From contig NZ_CP107921.1 of the NCBI RefSeq assembly GCF_036014215.1, positions 4,212,001 through 4,276,000 of the forward strand: a DNA stretch of 64,000 bases, read 5' to 3'. This stretch comes from Streptomyces sp. NBC_00440 (GTDB lineage Bacteria; Actinomycetota; Actinomycetes; Streptomycetales; Streptomycetaceae). Shown here one piece after another: positions 36,841 through 44,267 of the stretch (positions are counted from its first letter, which is position 1; each line of letters opens with the position of its first letter). A program made the position numbers and the translations under genes. Below the pieces are notes generated by a model. It worked only from the letters and a program-made list of their open reading frames with translations, did not search any database and was not told the origin of the DNA.

Positions 36841-36891
36841 TGATCCGACACCTAGGCCCTGACGCCACCTCCCCGGCGTCGGCCCCCCACC

Positions 36892-36927
36892 CCCGCACCC
36901 GGCGTCGTTGACGATGTCGGGTGCGGG
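36892..36927. terminator. Hairpin between snpA and FUSC genes
   Basis: CCCGCACCCG and CGGGTGCGGG form a ten-base stem with a 16-base loop. It lies in the 240-base gap between convergent genes, which holds no other gene. Confidence 0.6.
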
Positions 36928-37025
36928 TGACCTGCCGGGGTGGAACAAGCCGGGCCGGGCCACGCCCGGTCCGGCTCCGCCATGTCCGGGCCGGCCTGAA
37001 GCGATGCTGCCCGTGTCCCCCCGGT

Positions 37026-39053
37026 TCAGCGCTGCGGTGAGGCGATCTCCCGTGCCGCGGCGACCTCCTGGCGCAGTGGGGCGAGGACGCCTTCGTCGTC
37101 GCCCTCGATCCGGGTCGGTACCTCCACCAGGGTCGCGCTGGACCGCAGCCCCTGCGCCAGCTCCCGCAACTGCTTGGTCACCTCGCCGACTTCCTCCGGA
37201 GCGGGCGGCCGGGCGCCGTGGTCGACGCGTACCCGCGCGGCTGTCGTCGCGTCCACGATCCGTTCCGCCGCGACGACCAGCGGCCACCAGGCGGCGGCCC
37301 GCGTGCCGGTCGGCGGCGGTTCGGTCAGGGCCCGCTGGAACTCCGTCCGCACGACCGACAGATCGCGGTAGATCCGCCGCCGCAGCCGCGCCCGGTCGCC
37401 GTGATCGCCCGGTGCGGCCGGTGTCCCGGTGGCTTCGCCCGCAGGCCCCGGCCTGCTTCCCCCGCCGAAGGCGCACTCGACATAGCGCGCGCTCTCCTCG
37501 ACGGCGATGGCCAGCCGGTCGCCGATCCGGCTGTGCCAGCTCTCCGGCCAGAGCAGATAGCCCGCGACCAGGGTGATCCCGCAGCCGATCAGGCTGTCGA
37601 GCAGCCGGGGCAGCACCAGATGGAACCCCAGGTGGTTGAGCTGGTCGGAGATCAGCAGGATCACCGGGGTGATGGCCGCGGTCTGGAAGGCGTACCCCTT
37701 GGCGGAGACCGCCGGGATCAGCGCCGCGAGGACCACCATCACCGGGACGTCCCACCAGCCGCGCGGTACGACCCCCAGGACCAGCGCGGCGGTGAGCACC
37801 CCCACCGCGGTGCCGAGCGCGCGCAGGACCGCGCGGGAGAAGACCGAGCCGAAGTCCGGCTTCAGTACGAAGGTGACGGTGAGCGCGACCCAGTACGAAC
37901 GGGGGACGCTCACCACCGACACCAGCACCTGCGCGAGGCCGATGCAGAGCGCGAGCCGCAGGCCGTAGCGCCAGGAGGTGGGCGAGAGCAGGACGGTGAC
38001 GGCGGCCCGGCGGGCCCGGACACCGAGTGCGGCGGGGCGGCCGAGCCGGTCGTCCGCGCCGTAGTGGTCCGGATGGTCGGAGTCCGCGTGGTTGACGACG
38101 GCGGCCGCGTGCCGCAGCGCGGCGTTCATGGCGCGGTCGGCGGGCCCCTCGGGCCCGGGGAGCTCCAGGTCGGGCACCGCACCCGACCGGCCCGTGGCGA
38201 CCACATCGGCCAAGTCCCGGACAGCGGCAGCGATTTCCGGGCGGCGCGAGGCGCGGCCGTGCAGATGGGCCGCTGCGGCCGCCTCGATCAGCGGGACGAG
38301 CACATTGAGCTGGGCGAGCAGCCGCACCATCGATGCGCTGCGGCCGTGGTAGTGGGCGCGCCGGGCGAGGATCAGGTCGTACGAGGCGTTGAGCGAGGCG
38401 GTCACGGCCTGGCGTCTGACGTCGTACGCGGTCGTGCCCGCGGCCGCGAGCAGCTCGGCGGCTGCACGGTAGGTCGCGGCGACCGCGGTCCGTTCCGGGG
38501 TCCGCGCCCGCAGCGGCCAGCCGAGCAGGGCGAGCATCAGCACGAAGAGCCCGCCGAGCGAGAGCAGCAGCGGAGCCTTCCACCAGGGCCCCGGCATCGG
38601 GAGGCCCGCGCCGACCACGGAGTTGAGCAGGAGCAGCAGCCCCGAGACGGACGCCACCGCGCCGATCGTGGAGATCATCCCGGAGACCAGCGCGACCAGC
38701 GTGAGGACGGCCACCGCGATCCAGCCGTCGCCGTACACGAGGGTGCCGAGCATGACGCCGATCGCGCCGAAGCACTGCGGCACGGCGATGTTGAGGATCC
38801 GCATCCGGTACGCGTCGGCGGTGTCGCCGATGACGCCCGAGAGCGCCCCCATGGCGACCAGCGCCCCGTACCCGGGCTGTCCGACGGCGAGGCCGACGGC
38901 CAGCGGCGCGGCCAGGGCGATGCTCGCGCGGACCACGGCGGCCCAGGGGATCGGCGCCGACTGCGGGCGCAGCCCCCGGATCAGCCACTCCGGTGGCGAG
39001 ATCAGCGGCTGCTTCCTCTGTGCGTCTGCGCTGCCGCTGACCGTGTCACCCAT
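37026..39053 (-). CDS. FUSC family membrane protein
   Basis: The 675-residue protein has the fusaric-acid-resistance/aromatic exporter layout: a first membrane bundle (about residues 30-155), a cytoplasmic helical domain, and a second bundle beginning near SPTSWRYGLRLALCIG (about 355-510). A hydrophilic C-terminal domain follows. Members export aromatic acids or similar compounds. The ATG at 39053 follows TATTTT by six bases, a strong leaderless signal. Upstream in-frame codons form a Gly/Arg low-complexity stretch and are rejected. Confidence 0.92.
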   Translation of the reverse strand: MGDTVSGSADAQRKQPLISPPEWLIRGLRPQSAPIPWAAVVRASIALAAPLAVGLAVGQPGYGALVAMGALSGVIGDTADAYRMRILNIAVPQCFGAIGVMLGTLVYGDGWIAVAVLTLVALVSGMISTIGAVASVSGLLLLLNSVVGAGLPMPGPWWKAPLLLSLGGLFVLMLALLGWPLRARTPERTAVAATYRAAAELLAAAGTTAYDVRRQAVTASLNASYDLILARRAHYHGRSASMVRLLAQLNVLVPLIEAAAAAHLHGRASRRPEIAAAVRDLADVVATGRSGAVPDLELPGPEGPADRAMNAALRHAAAVVNHADSDHPDHYGADDRLGRPAALGVRARRAAVTVLLSPTSWRYGLRLALCIGLAQVLVSVVSVPRSYWVALTVTFVLKPDFGSVFSRAVLRALGTAVGVLTAALVLGVVPRGWWDVPVMVVLAALIPAVSAKGYAFQTAAITPVILLISDQLNHLGFHLVLPRLLDSLIGCGITLVAGYLLWPESWHSRIGDRLAIAVEESARYVECAFGGGSRPGPAGEATGTPAAPGDHGDRARLRRRIYRDLSVVRTEFQRALTEPPPTGTRAAAWWPLVVAAERIVDATTAARVRVDHGARPPAPEEVGEVTKQLRELAQGLRSSATLVEVPTRIEGDDEGVLAPLRQEVAAAREIASPQR

Positions 39054-39059
39054 GCCAAC

Positions 39060-39065
39060 AAAATA
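39060..39065 (-). promoter_or_regulatory. -10 box for leaderless FUSC transcript
   Basis: On the minus strand TATTTT, six bases, then ATG. It is the most AT-rich hexamer of the leaderless set in this window. Confidence 0.6.
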
Positions 39066-39265
39066 CGGCCTGGTGTGCGGATTTCCTCCGCCGCGTACGC
39101 CTGCGCCCATGCCGGCGCCCGTGCCCGCGCCCCTGCCTCTGCTCATGCCCGTGCGTGTGTCCGTGCTGATGCCGGTGCCCGGTGCGGCGTCCTGTTACGC
39201 CGTACGAGTTGCCGGGACGCGGCTTCGGGTGTGCGCTGGGAGGAGGCGAGCGGAAGGAATCTGCC

Positions 39266-39685
39266 ATGGCCACACCCACGACACTCCGCGGACACCGGCC
39301 GGCCCACCGGCGCCCGGCGGCGCACCGGCGCCTCCCGGCAGCGGCCGTGGCGGTGCCGGTCGTCCTCGGCATCGTCTACGCCCTCTACACGGCGTTCATC
39401 CTCAGCTCCACCTCGCCCGGCCACCCCTTCAGCACCGCCAAGATCGTGCTCAGCATCGTCTCGGGCCTGGTGCTCGCCGTGCTGGCCTTCGGGTTCGGCC
39501 GCATCCAGCACGCGCTGCCGCGCGAGGCGAGGGCCGCCGGGTACGGCGTACTCATCGGCGGAGCGATGGGGTTCCTGTACTCGATGACCGGGTCGAGCGT
39601 GCTGTCGTCGTCGTTCATCGGCGCGGGGTTCGGCATCGGCGCCCTGGTCACGACGTTCTACCTCTTCTACACGCACGAGGACTGA
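39266..39685 (+). CDS. Small membrane protein of unknown function
   Basis: The 139-residue protein has a basic, His/Arg-rich N-terminus and about four membrane helices: AVAVPVVLGIVYALY, IVLSIVSGLVLAVLAF, GYGVLIGGAMGFLYS and FGIGALVTTFYLFY. GGAAGGA is correctly spaced before the ATG. I do not recognise the family beyond an actinobacterial integral membrane protein. It is divergent from the FUSC gene and could share its promoter region. Confidence 0.82.
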   Translation: MATPTTLRGHRPAHRRPAAHRRLPAAAVAVPVVLGIVYALYTAFILSSTSPGHPFSTAKIVLSIVSGLVLAVLAFGFGRIQHALPREARAAGYGVLIGGAMGFLYSMTGSSVLSSSFIGAGFGIGALVTTFYLFYTHED

Positions 39686-39725
39686 GCCCGGCCCGTACGT
39701 CCTGGGCGTCCCCGGTCCGTACGTC

Positions 39726-41063
39726 CTACACCTCGGCGGGCCGGCGCGGGGTCCCGTCGTCCGCTGCCAGCTCCACCAGCGCCAGCGCGACGAGCACGGA
39801 CAGGGCGATCCCCACCGCGACGCCCGCGGTGGGCCGGTCCCAGACCAGGTAGACGGCGAGCGCGACGGTCACCACCGTCGCGTTCAGCCAGGTCCTGGCG
39901 CGCAGCACCCAGAGCCCGGCGCGCCCGGTGCGCAGGCCCATGGCGTCGCGTACGGCGCCGATGGTGCCCCGCCACACCGTCCGCACCCGCACCGCGACCC
40001 GTCCGGAGCCGCCCAGCCAGGCGGCGAGCGCCAGCACGGCGCCGACGACGGCGATCATGCGCACCGCCGTTCGCAGGAAGGCCGTCAGCGCGTTGATGAC
40101 AGCGGCCGCCGCGGGTTCCGGGATGTCGGCCGGCAGCCGGTCCAGATACAGGCTGCGGAAGACGGCGAGCGCCAGGCCGAGCAGCAGGGCACCGGCAGCC
40201 ACCGCCAGGCCCGCGGTGACCAGGGCGCGTCGTCTGCGCACCGCGAGGAGAACGCCGCCCGCCGCCAGCAGCACGGTCACCATCGGCAGCCAGAGCCCGC
40301 CGATCCGCAGCAGCCGGAAGGCGGTGCGCGCCCGGCCGACGGCCTGCGAGTCCAGCACCGTGTACCGGGTGTGCACCGTCGGGATCTTCGACGCGATGGT
40401 CAGCCCGCTGTCCGTGAGCTGCTTCTTCGCGGCGTCCGTCACGGGCGCCAGATCGATCGTGAGCGCGCTGCCCCGGTCGCTGGTCAGGGCCTTCTCGGCG
40501 GCCGTGTGCGCGGTCCTGTTGAGCTGGGCCCAGACATCCGTGAACGCGTCGCTGTCGACGAACCCCGCGACCGCGCTGTGCACGAGCTCCTTGAGTCCGG
40601 AGGCGATCGGCTTGTTCAGCGCGCCGATGGCCAGCTCGATCTCGGCCCGCTCGGCGGGCCCGACCGACTTGAGCAGCGCGTCGACACTGACGTACTTCAC
40701 GATGGCCTCCGTCGCCCGGTCGGTCACGGCGGACTGCACGGCCGGGTCGGAGGCCAGCGGCCGCATCAGCGCGACATACCGGTCGGTGTCACCCACCACG
40801 TCGCGCGTCCAGACGGCGACGGCGGAGACCGGGGTGAGGATCCCGGCGACCACGATCAGCAGGACGGCGAAGAACGACCGCACCCGGCGGCCGGGCGGGT
40901 ACCTCTCCGGCGGACGCCCCTCCGGCCGTGGTCCCTCCGGCGCGGCGGGCCCGGGCCGTAGCCCGCCGAGTCCGCCCGCGCCGTCGTCCGTCACGTATCC
41001 AGGGGATGCCACCGGCCGGGAGCCCGCACTCCGGACGGCGCCATTCGGCCATTTCCGCCGCAC
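39726..41063 (-). CDS. Conserved actinobacterial integral membrane protein
   Basis: The 445-residue reading has a hydrophilic Pro/Gly N-terminus, one membrane helix near residues 62-85, and an extracellular domain of about 170 residues (DVVGDTDRYVALMRPLASDP, later IPTVHTRYTVLDS). At least five closing helices follow. The layout of one helix, a large exterior domain and a helical bundle recurs in actinobacterial proteins of unknown role. The start is uncertain: GTG at 41063 or GTG at 40994, and neither has a good ribosome site. Confidence 0.85.
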   Translation of the reverse strand: MRRKWPNGAVRSAGSRPVASPGYVTDDGAGGLGGLRPGPAAPEGPRPEGRPPERYPPGRRVRSFFAVLLIVVAGILTPVSAVAVWTRDVVGDTDRYVALMRPLASDPAVQSAVTDRATEAIVKYVSVDALLKSVGPAERAEIELAIGALNKPIASGLKELVHSAVAGFVDSDAFTDVWAQLNRTAHTAAEKALTSDRGSALTIDLAPVTDAAKKQLTDSGLTIASKIPTVHTRYTVLDSQAVGRARTAFRLLRIGGLWLPMVTVLLAAGGVLLAVRRRRALVTAGLAVAAGALLLGLALAVFRSLYLDRLPADIPEPAAAAVINALTAFLRTAVRMIAVVGAVLALAAWLGGSGRVAVRVRTVWRGTIGAVRDAMGLRTGRAGLWVLRARTWLNATVVTVALAVYLVWDRPTAGVAVGIALSVLVALALVELAADDGTPRRPAEV

Positions 41064-41184
41064 GTCCGGTACGCCCCGCGCTACCAGGCCTGGAGCCCTC
41101 TCGTCCGGATCAGGCCGGATCCTGCACTAGCCGTTTCCTTGGTCGCCGAGCGCTGAGACGATGGCCGGAAAACGGGAGGAACAC

Positions 41185-41784
41185 ATGGCAGAGGTCTTCA
41201 TGCGCCGCCTGACCAGATGGCAGGCCGAACAGCAGCGGGAGGCCGTCGCGGACACCTATGTCGAGGCATACCGGGGTCCGCGTGGGGAGGAGTTCCACGA
41301 CCGTCAGCACTTCCTGGAGCGCTTCGCCGAGGACATGCAGCGCCCGGGCTTCGACATGATGGTCGCCGACGGCCCGTCGCTGGCCGGATGTGCGTACGGA
41401 TACGTCCTGGAGCGCGACGGCGGCCTCTGGCAGGGCTTCCGCGGCGGACTCCCGGTGGACATCGAGGAACTGACCGCGTCGGGGCAGGTGTTCGTGCTGG
41501 CCGAGCTGATGGTGCAGCCGTCCTACCGGCGGCAGCGGATCGCCACCCGCCTCGTCGACCAGTTGCTGGTGCGTTCGCGGGCGGCGCTGATCGCGGCCCT
41601 GGTGGAACCTTCGAACGAACCGGCCAGGGGCGCGATGCGGGGATGGGGCTGGACCCGCTTCGGCGACGTGCGGCCGCGTGAGCAGCAGGACCCACTGGAG
41701 CTGCCGGAGCCGTCGCAGTTGCAGCCGGAGCACACGTACGAGGCATGGAGCCGCGCCATCGTGCACGCGGGCAGCGCGGGGTAG
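41185..41784 (+). CDS. GNAT family N-acetyltransferase
   Basis: The 199-residue protein has the acetyl-CoA-binding core VLAELMVQPSYRRQRIATRLVDQLL, with the QRIATR pyrophosphate loop, and a C-terminal EPSNEPARGAMRGWGWTRFGDV. The N-terminal part includes DTYVEAYRG and DMMVADGPSLAGCAYGY. I chose the ATG at 41185, preceded by GGGAGG. An earlier ATG at 41161 would add eight residues. The acetyl acceptor is unknown. Confidence 0.9.
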   Translation: MAEVFMRRLTRWQAEQQREAVADTYVEAYRGPRGEEFHDRQHFLERFAEDMQRPGFDMMVADGPSLAGCAYGYVLERDGGLWQGFRGGLPVDIEELTASGQVFVLAELMVQPSYRRQRIATRLVDQLLVRSRAALIAALVEPSNEPARGAMRGWGWTRFGDVRPREQQDPLELPEPSQLQPEHTYEAWSRAIVHAGSAG

Positions 41785-41833
41785 GGGGCGGGCGAAGGAG
41801 AGTGGGGAAGGGGATTCGAGCAGGTGAGAGACC

Positions 41834-42925
41834 CTAGAGCCAGCCGTTGCGGCGGAACCCCCGGTACATGATCAGGCAGGCGGCCGCGATCACCGCCATG
41901 GCCAGGGGATAGCCGTACTCCCAGTGCTTCTCCGGCATGTGGTCGAAGTTCATGCCGTACACCCCGCACACCATGGTCGGCACGGCGACTATGGACGCCC
42001 ACGCGGTGATCTTCCGCATGTCCTCGTTCTGCTCGATGCCCACCTGCGCCAGATGCGCCTGGAGTATGGAGTCGAGCAGTGCGTCGTACGCGGTGGTCTG
42101 CTCCGCGATCCGGGTGAGCCGGCCCGCCACGTCGCGGAAGTACGTCCTGATGTCCTGGGTCATCAGCGGCAGCGGCTGCCGGGTGAGCAGCTTCTCCAGC
42201 GGGCGGCAGAGCGGGACCACCGCCCGCCTGAACTCCATCAGCTCCCGCTTGAGCACGTAGATCCGCCCGGCGTCACCGCTCGCGGCCTGCTGCGAGAAGA
42301 CCGTGGACTCGACGGCGTCGATGTCGTCCTGCACGGCGTCGGCGACACAGGCGTACTGCTCGACGACGCGGTCGGCGATGGCGTGCAGCACGGCGGCCGG
42401 GCCCTTGGCGAGCTGACCGGGGTCCGCCTCCAGGGCCTCGCGCAGCGGGCCGAGCGAGCCGTGCCGGCCGCGCCTGACGGTGAGGACGAAGTCGGCGCCC
42501 GTGAAGACGACCAGCTCTCCGGTGTCGACGATCTCGCTGGTGGTGGTCAGCTCCTGGTGCTCGACGTAACCGACGGTCTTGAGCACGGTGAAGAGTGTGT
42601 CGCCATAGGTGTCGATCTTCGGGCGCGGATGCGGGCGCAGCGCGTCCTCGATGGCGAGCCGGTGCAGCCCGAACAGTTCCCCGAGCGTGGCGAGTTCCGT
42701 CTGCTCCGGCTCGTGCAGCCCGATCCAGACGAAGCCGCTGCCCTCCGCTCTGACCCGGCGCAGTGCCTCGTCCGCCGGGCAGTCGCCCGGCTGCCGGACA
42801 CCGTCGCGGTAGACCACGCAGTTCACGACCGCGCTGCCGAGCGGGGAGCGGGCGGGGTGGCTGAGATCGACCGTGGGGTGGTGGGGACGCCGCACGGCAC
42901 GGCTCAGGGTGCGGAACATCGGCAT
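41834..42925 (-). CDS. corA: CorA family magnesium/cobalt transporter
   Basis: The 363-residue protein has a long cytoplasmic N-terminal domain and two C-terminal membrane helices. The first ends with the selectivity motif GMN in VCGVYGMNFDHMPE; the second is YPLAMAVIAAACLIMYRGF followed by a basic tail. CorA proteins are pentameric Mg2+ channels. GAAGGAG lies ten bases before the ATG. The first 30 residues are basic and may regulate gating. Confidence 0.95.
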   Translation of the reverse strand: MPMFRTLSRAVRRPHHPTVDLSHPARSPLGSAVVNCVVYRDGVRQPGDCPADEALRRVRAEGSGFVWIGLHEPEQTELATLGELFGLHRLAIEDALRPHPRPKIDTYGDTLFTVLKTVGYVEHQELTTTSEIVDTGELVVFTGADFVLTVRRGRHGSLGPLREALEADPGQLAKGPAAVLHAIADRVVEQYACVADAVQDDIDAVESTVFSQQAASGDAGRIYVLKRELMEFRRAVVPLCRPLEKLLTRQPLPLMTQDIRTYFRDVAGRLTRIAEQTTAYDALLDSILQAHLAQVGIEQNEDMRKITAWASIVAVPTMVCGVYGMNFDHMPEKHWEYGYPLAMAVIAAACLIMYRGFRRNGWL

Positions 42926-43087
42926 GGGGGCTGCTCCTTCGGCGGACCGCGGGCCAGTGTGCCACCGCCGGTCCGCGCAGCTGAGGGCCGGTACCGCTCA
43001 AGGATCCGGGGGCGCCGCTCCGACCAGCCCGCAGTGGCGGCTACAGCCCAGCGACGACGTACAGCCCCGGGAGAACTACAGCCCCGG

Positions 43088-43111
43088 GACGAGCTGACGA
43101 GCTGACGAGCT
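43088..43111. repeat. GACGAGCT tandem triplicate at the glycosylase stop codon
   Basis: Three perfect 8-bp copies run from 43088 to 43111. The last overlaps the complement of the stop codon. TACAGCCC is also repeated four times nearby (43041-43118). Confidence 0.9.
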
Positions 43112-43967
43112 ACAGCCCCGCTGCGGCGGCTGCCTCGCGGAACACCGCCTCCAGCATCGGCCGCGTCAGCAGCCCGGTGTTCACATTGCGCCGGCTCGGG
43201 TGGTAGCAGCCGAAGAGCCGCAGCTCGTCGCGGCCGTCCGTACCGGCGAGCACCACCTGCGCGCCGTGGCCGAACACCGGCCGCGGCCGGGGCAGCCGCC
43301 AGCCCGCATCGGCGAGTACGGGCAGCAGGGCCTGCCAGCCGAAGCCGCCGAGCACCACCACCGCGCGCAGCCCGGGGCGCAGCAGCGCCAGCTCCGCGGC
43401 GAGCCAGGGCCGGCAGGTGTCGCGCTCCTCGGTGGTGGGCTTGTTCTGCGGCGGCGCACAGTGCACCGGGGCGGCCATCCGTACTCCGCGCAGGGTGAGC
43501 CCGTCGTCGGCGGCGGTGGCGGTCGGCTGCGATGCGAGGCCGACGGCGTGCAGCCCCGCGACCAGGAAGTCGCCCGCCGGGTCGCCGGTGAACATCCGCC
43601 CGGTCCGGTTCCCGCCGTGCGCCGCGGGTGCCAGCCCCACCACGGCCAGCGCGGCTTCGGCGGGGCCGAAGCCGGGAACGGGCCGCCCCCAGTACTCCTG
43701 GTCCCGGTACGCCGCCCGCTTCTCCACGGCCACCTGCTCCCGCCAGGTCACCAGCCGGGGACAGGCACGGCAGTCGACCACCTGGGCGTCCAGCGCGCCG
43801 AGTGTGGCGCAGCCGGGCGCCCGGCGGGCAGGGAAGGACCGGTCGTCGGCCCCCGGCTGCGGCTCTGAAGCTCTGGACTGCGACGGCTTCGTGGGCTGCG
43901 ACGGCTTCCTGGACTCGGACGACGTCCTGGACTGCGACGACGCACTGGACTCCGGTGACTCGGCCAT
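43110..43967 (-). CDS. Uracil-DNA glycosylase, family 5 (UdgB-like)
   Basis: The 285-residue protein is a 4Fe-4S uracil-DNA glycosylase. Motif A reads GLAPAAHGGNRTGRMFTGD, the family 5 form lacking the catalytic Asp of family 4. Motif B is HPSRRNVNTGLLT. Cluster cysteines are in CRACPRL and in the pair HCAPP/TCRPW. It removes uracil, hypoxanthine or related lesions from DNA. About 45 N-terminal residues are Ser/Lys/Gln-rich and repetitive (SRKPSQPTKPSQSR). TACCGT six bases upstream of the ATG suggests a leaderless message. Confidence 0.93.
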   Translation of the reverse strand: MAESPESSASSQSRTSSESRKPSQPTKPSQSRASEPQPGADDRSFPARRAPGCATLGALDAQVVDCRACPRLVTWREQVAVEKRAAYRDQEYWGRPVPGFGPAEAALAVVGLAPAAHGGNRTGRMFTGDPAGDFLVAGLHAVGLASQPTATAADDGLTLRGVRMAAPVHCAPPQNKPTTEERDTCRPWLAAELALLRPGLRAVVVLGGFGWQALLPVLADAGWRLPRPRPVFGHGAQVVLAGTDGRDELRLFGCYHPSRRNVNTGLLTRPMLEAVFREAAAAAGL

Positions 43968-43973
43968 CCGGCC

Positions 43974-43979
43974 ACGGTA
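43974..43979 (-). promoter_or_regulatory. -10 box for leaderless glycosylase transcript
   Basis: On the minus strand TACCGT, six bases, then ATG. Confidence 0.5.
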
Positions 43980-44064
43980 CGGGGCGGACGCACAAGGCTC
44001 CCGGCGGCGCGGAAAACCTGTCGCCCGGCCGGGACGCGCGCCGATAACCTCGCGAGGCCCCAAT

Positions 44065-44094
44065 CAACGGGCCCGGAAGCAACGGGCCCGGAAG
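44065..44094. repeat. Perfect 15-bp tandem repeat in the ribosomal-protection leader
   Basis: CAACGGGCCCGGAAG occurs twice head to tail, each copy holding a GGGCCC palindrome. A TAACCT -10 candidate lies at 44045-44050 just upstream. Confidence 0.85.
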
Positions 44095-44135
44095 AGTTCA
44101 GAGCAGCTCAGAGAAATCAGCGAAAGAGGAAGACG

Positions 44136-44267
44136 ATGCGGCAGTTCCACGGATTCATCAGGCCGTCCCTCTCTTCCACCCCCACTGAGGACCTCTGTGC
44201 ACGACGCCATCCTGAATCCCGGAACGACCCTGAACCTGGGCGTGCTCGCCCACATCGACGCCGGTAA
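44136..44267 (+). CDS. Upstream ORF of the ribosomal protection gene (putative leader peptide)
   Basis: A 43-codon frame starts at an ATG with a strong AAAGAGGAAG ribosome site, better than that of the main gene. It begins MRQFHGFIRPSLSS and ends at TAA 44265-44267, overlapping the downstream gene by 71 bases in another frame. Position and overlap suggest translational coupling or drug-responsive attenuation, as seen for other ribosome-protection and methylase genes. The peptide has no recognised homologue to my knowledge. Confidence 0.5.
   Translation: MRQFHGFIRPSLSSTPTEDLCARRHPESRNDPEPGRARPHRRR

Noticed and set aside
43417..44196. 260-residue upstream extension of the ribosomal protection gene
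   Set aside because: It would run antisense through the glycosylase gene and its promoter, is low-complexity, and precedes the canonical G-domain start. The GTG at 44197 fits the family.
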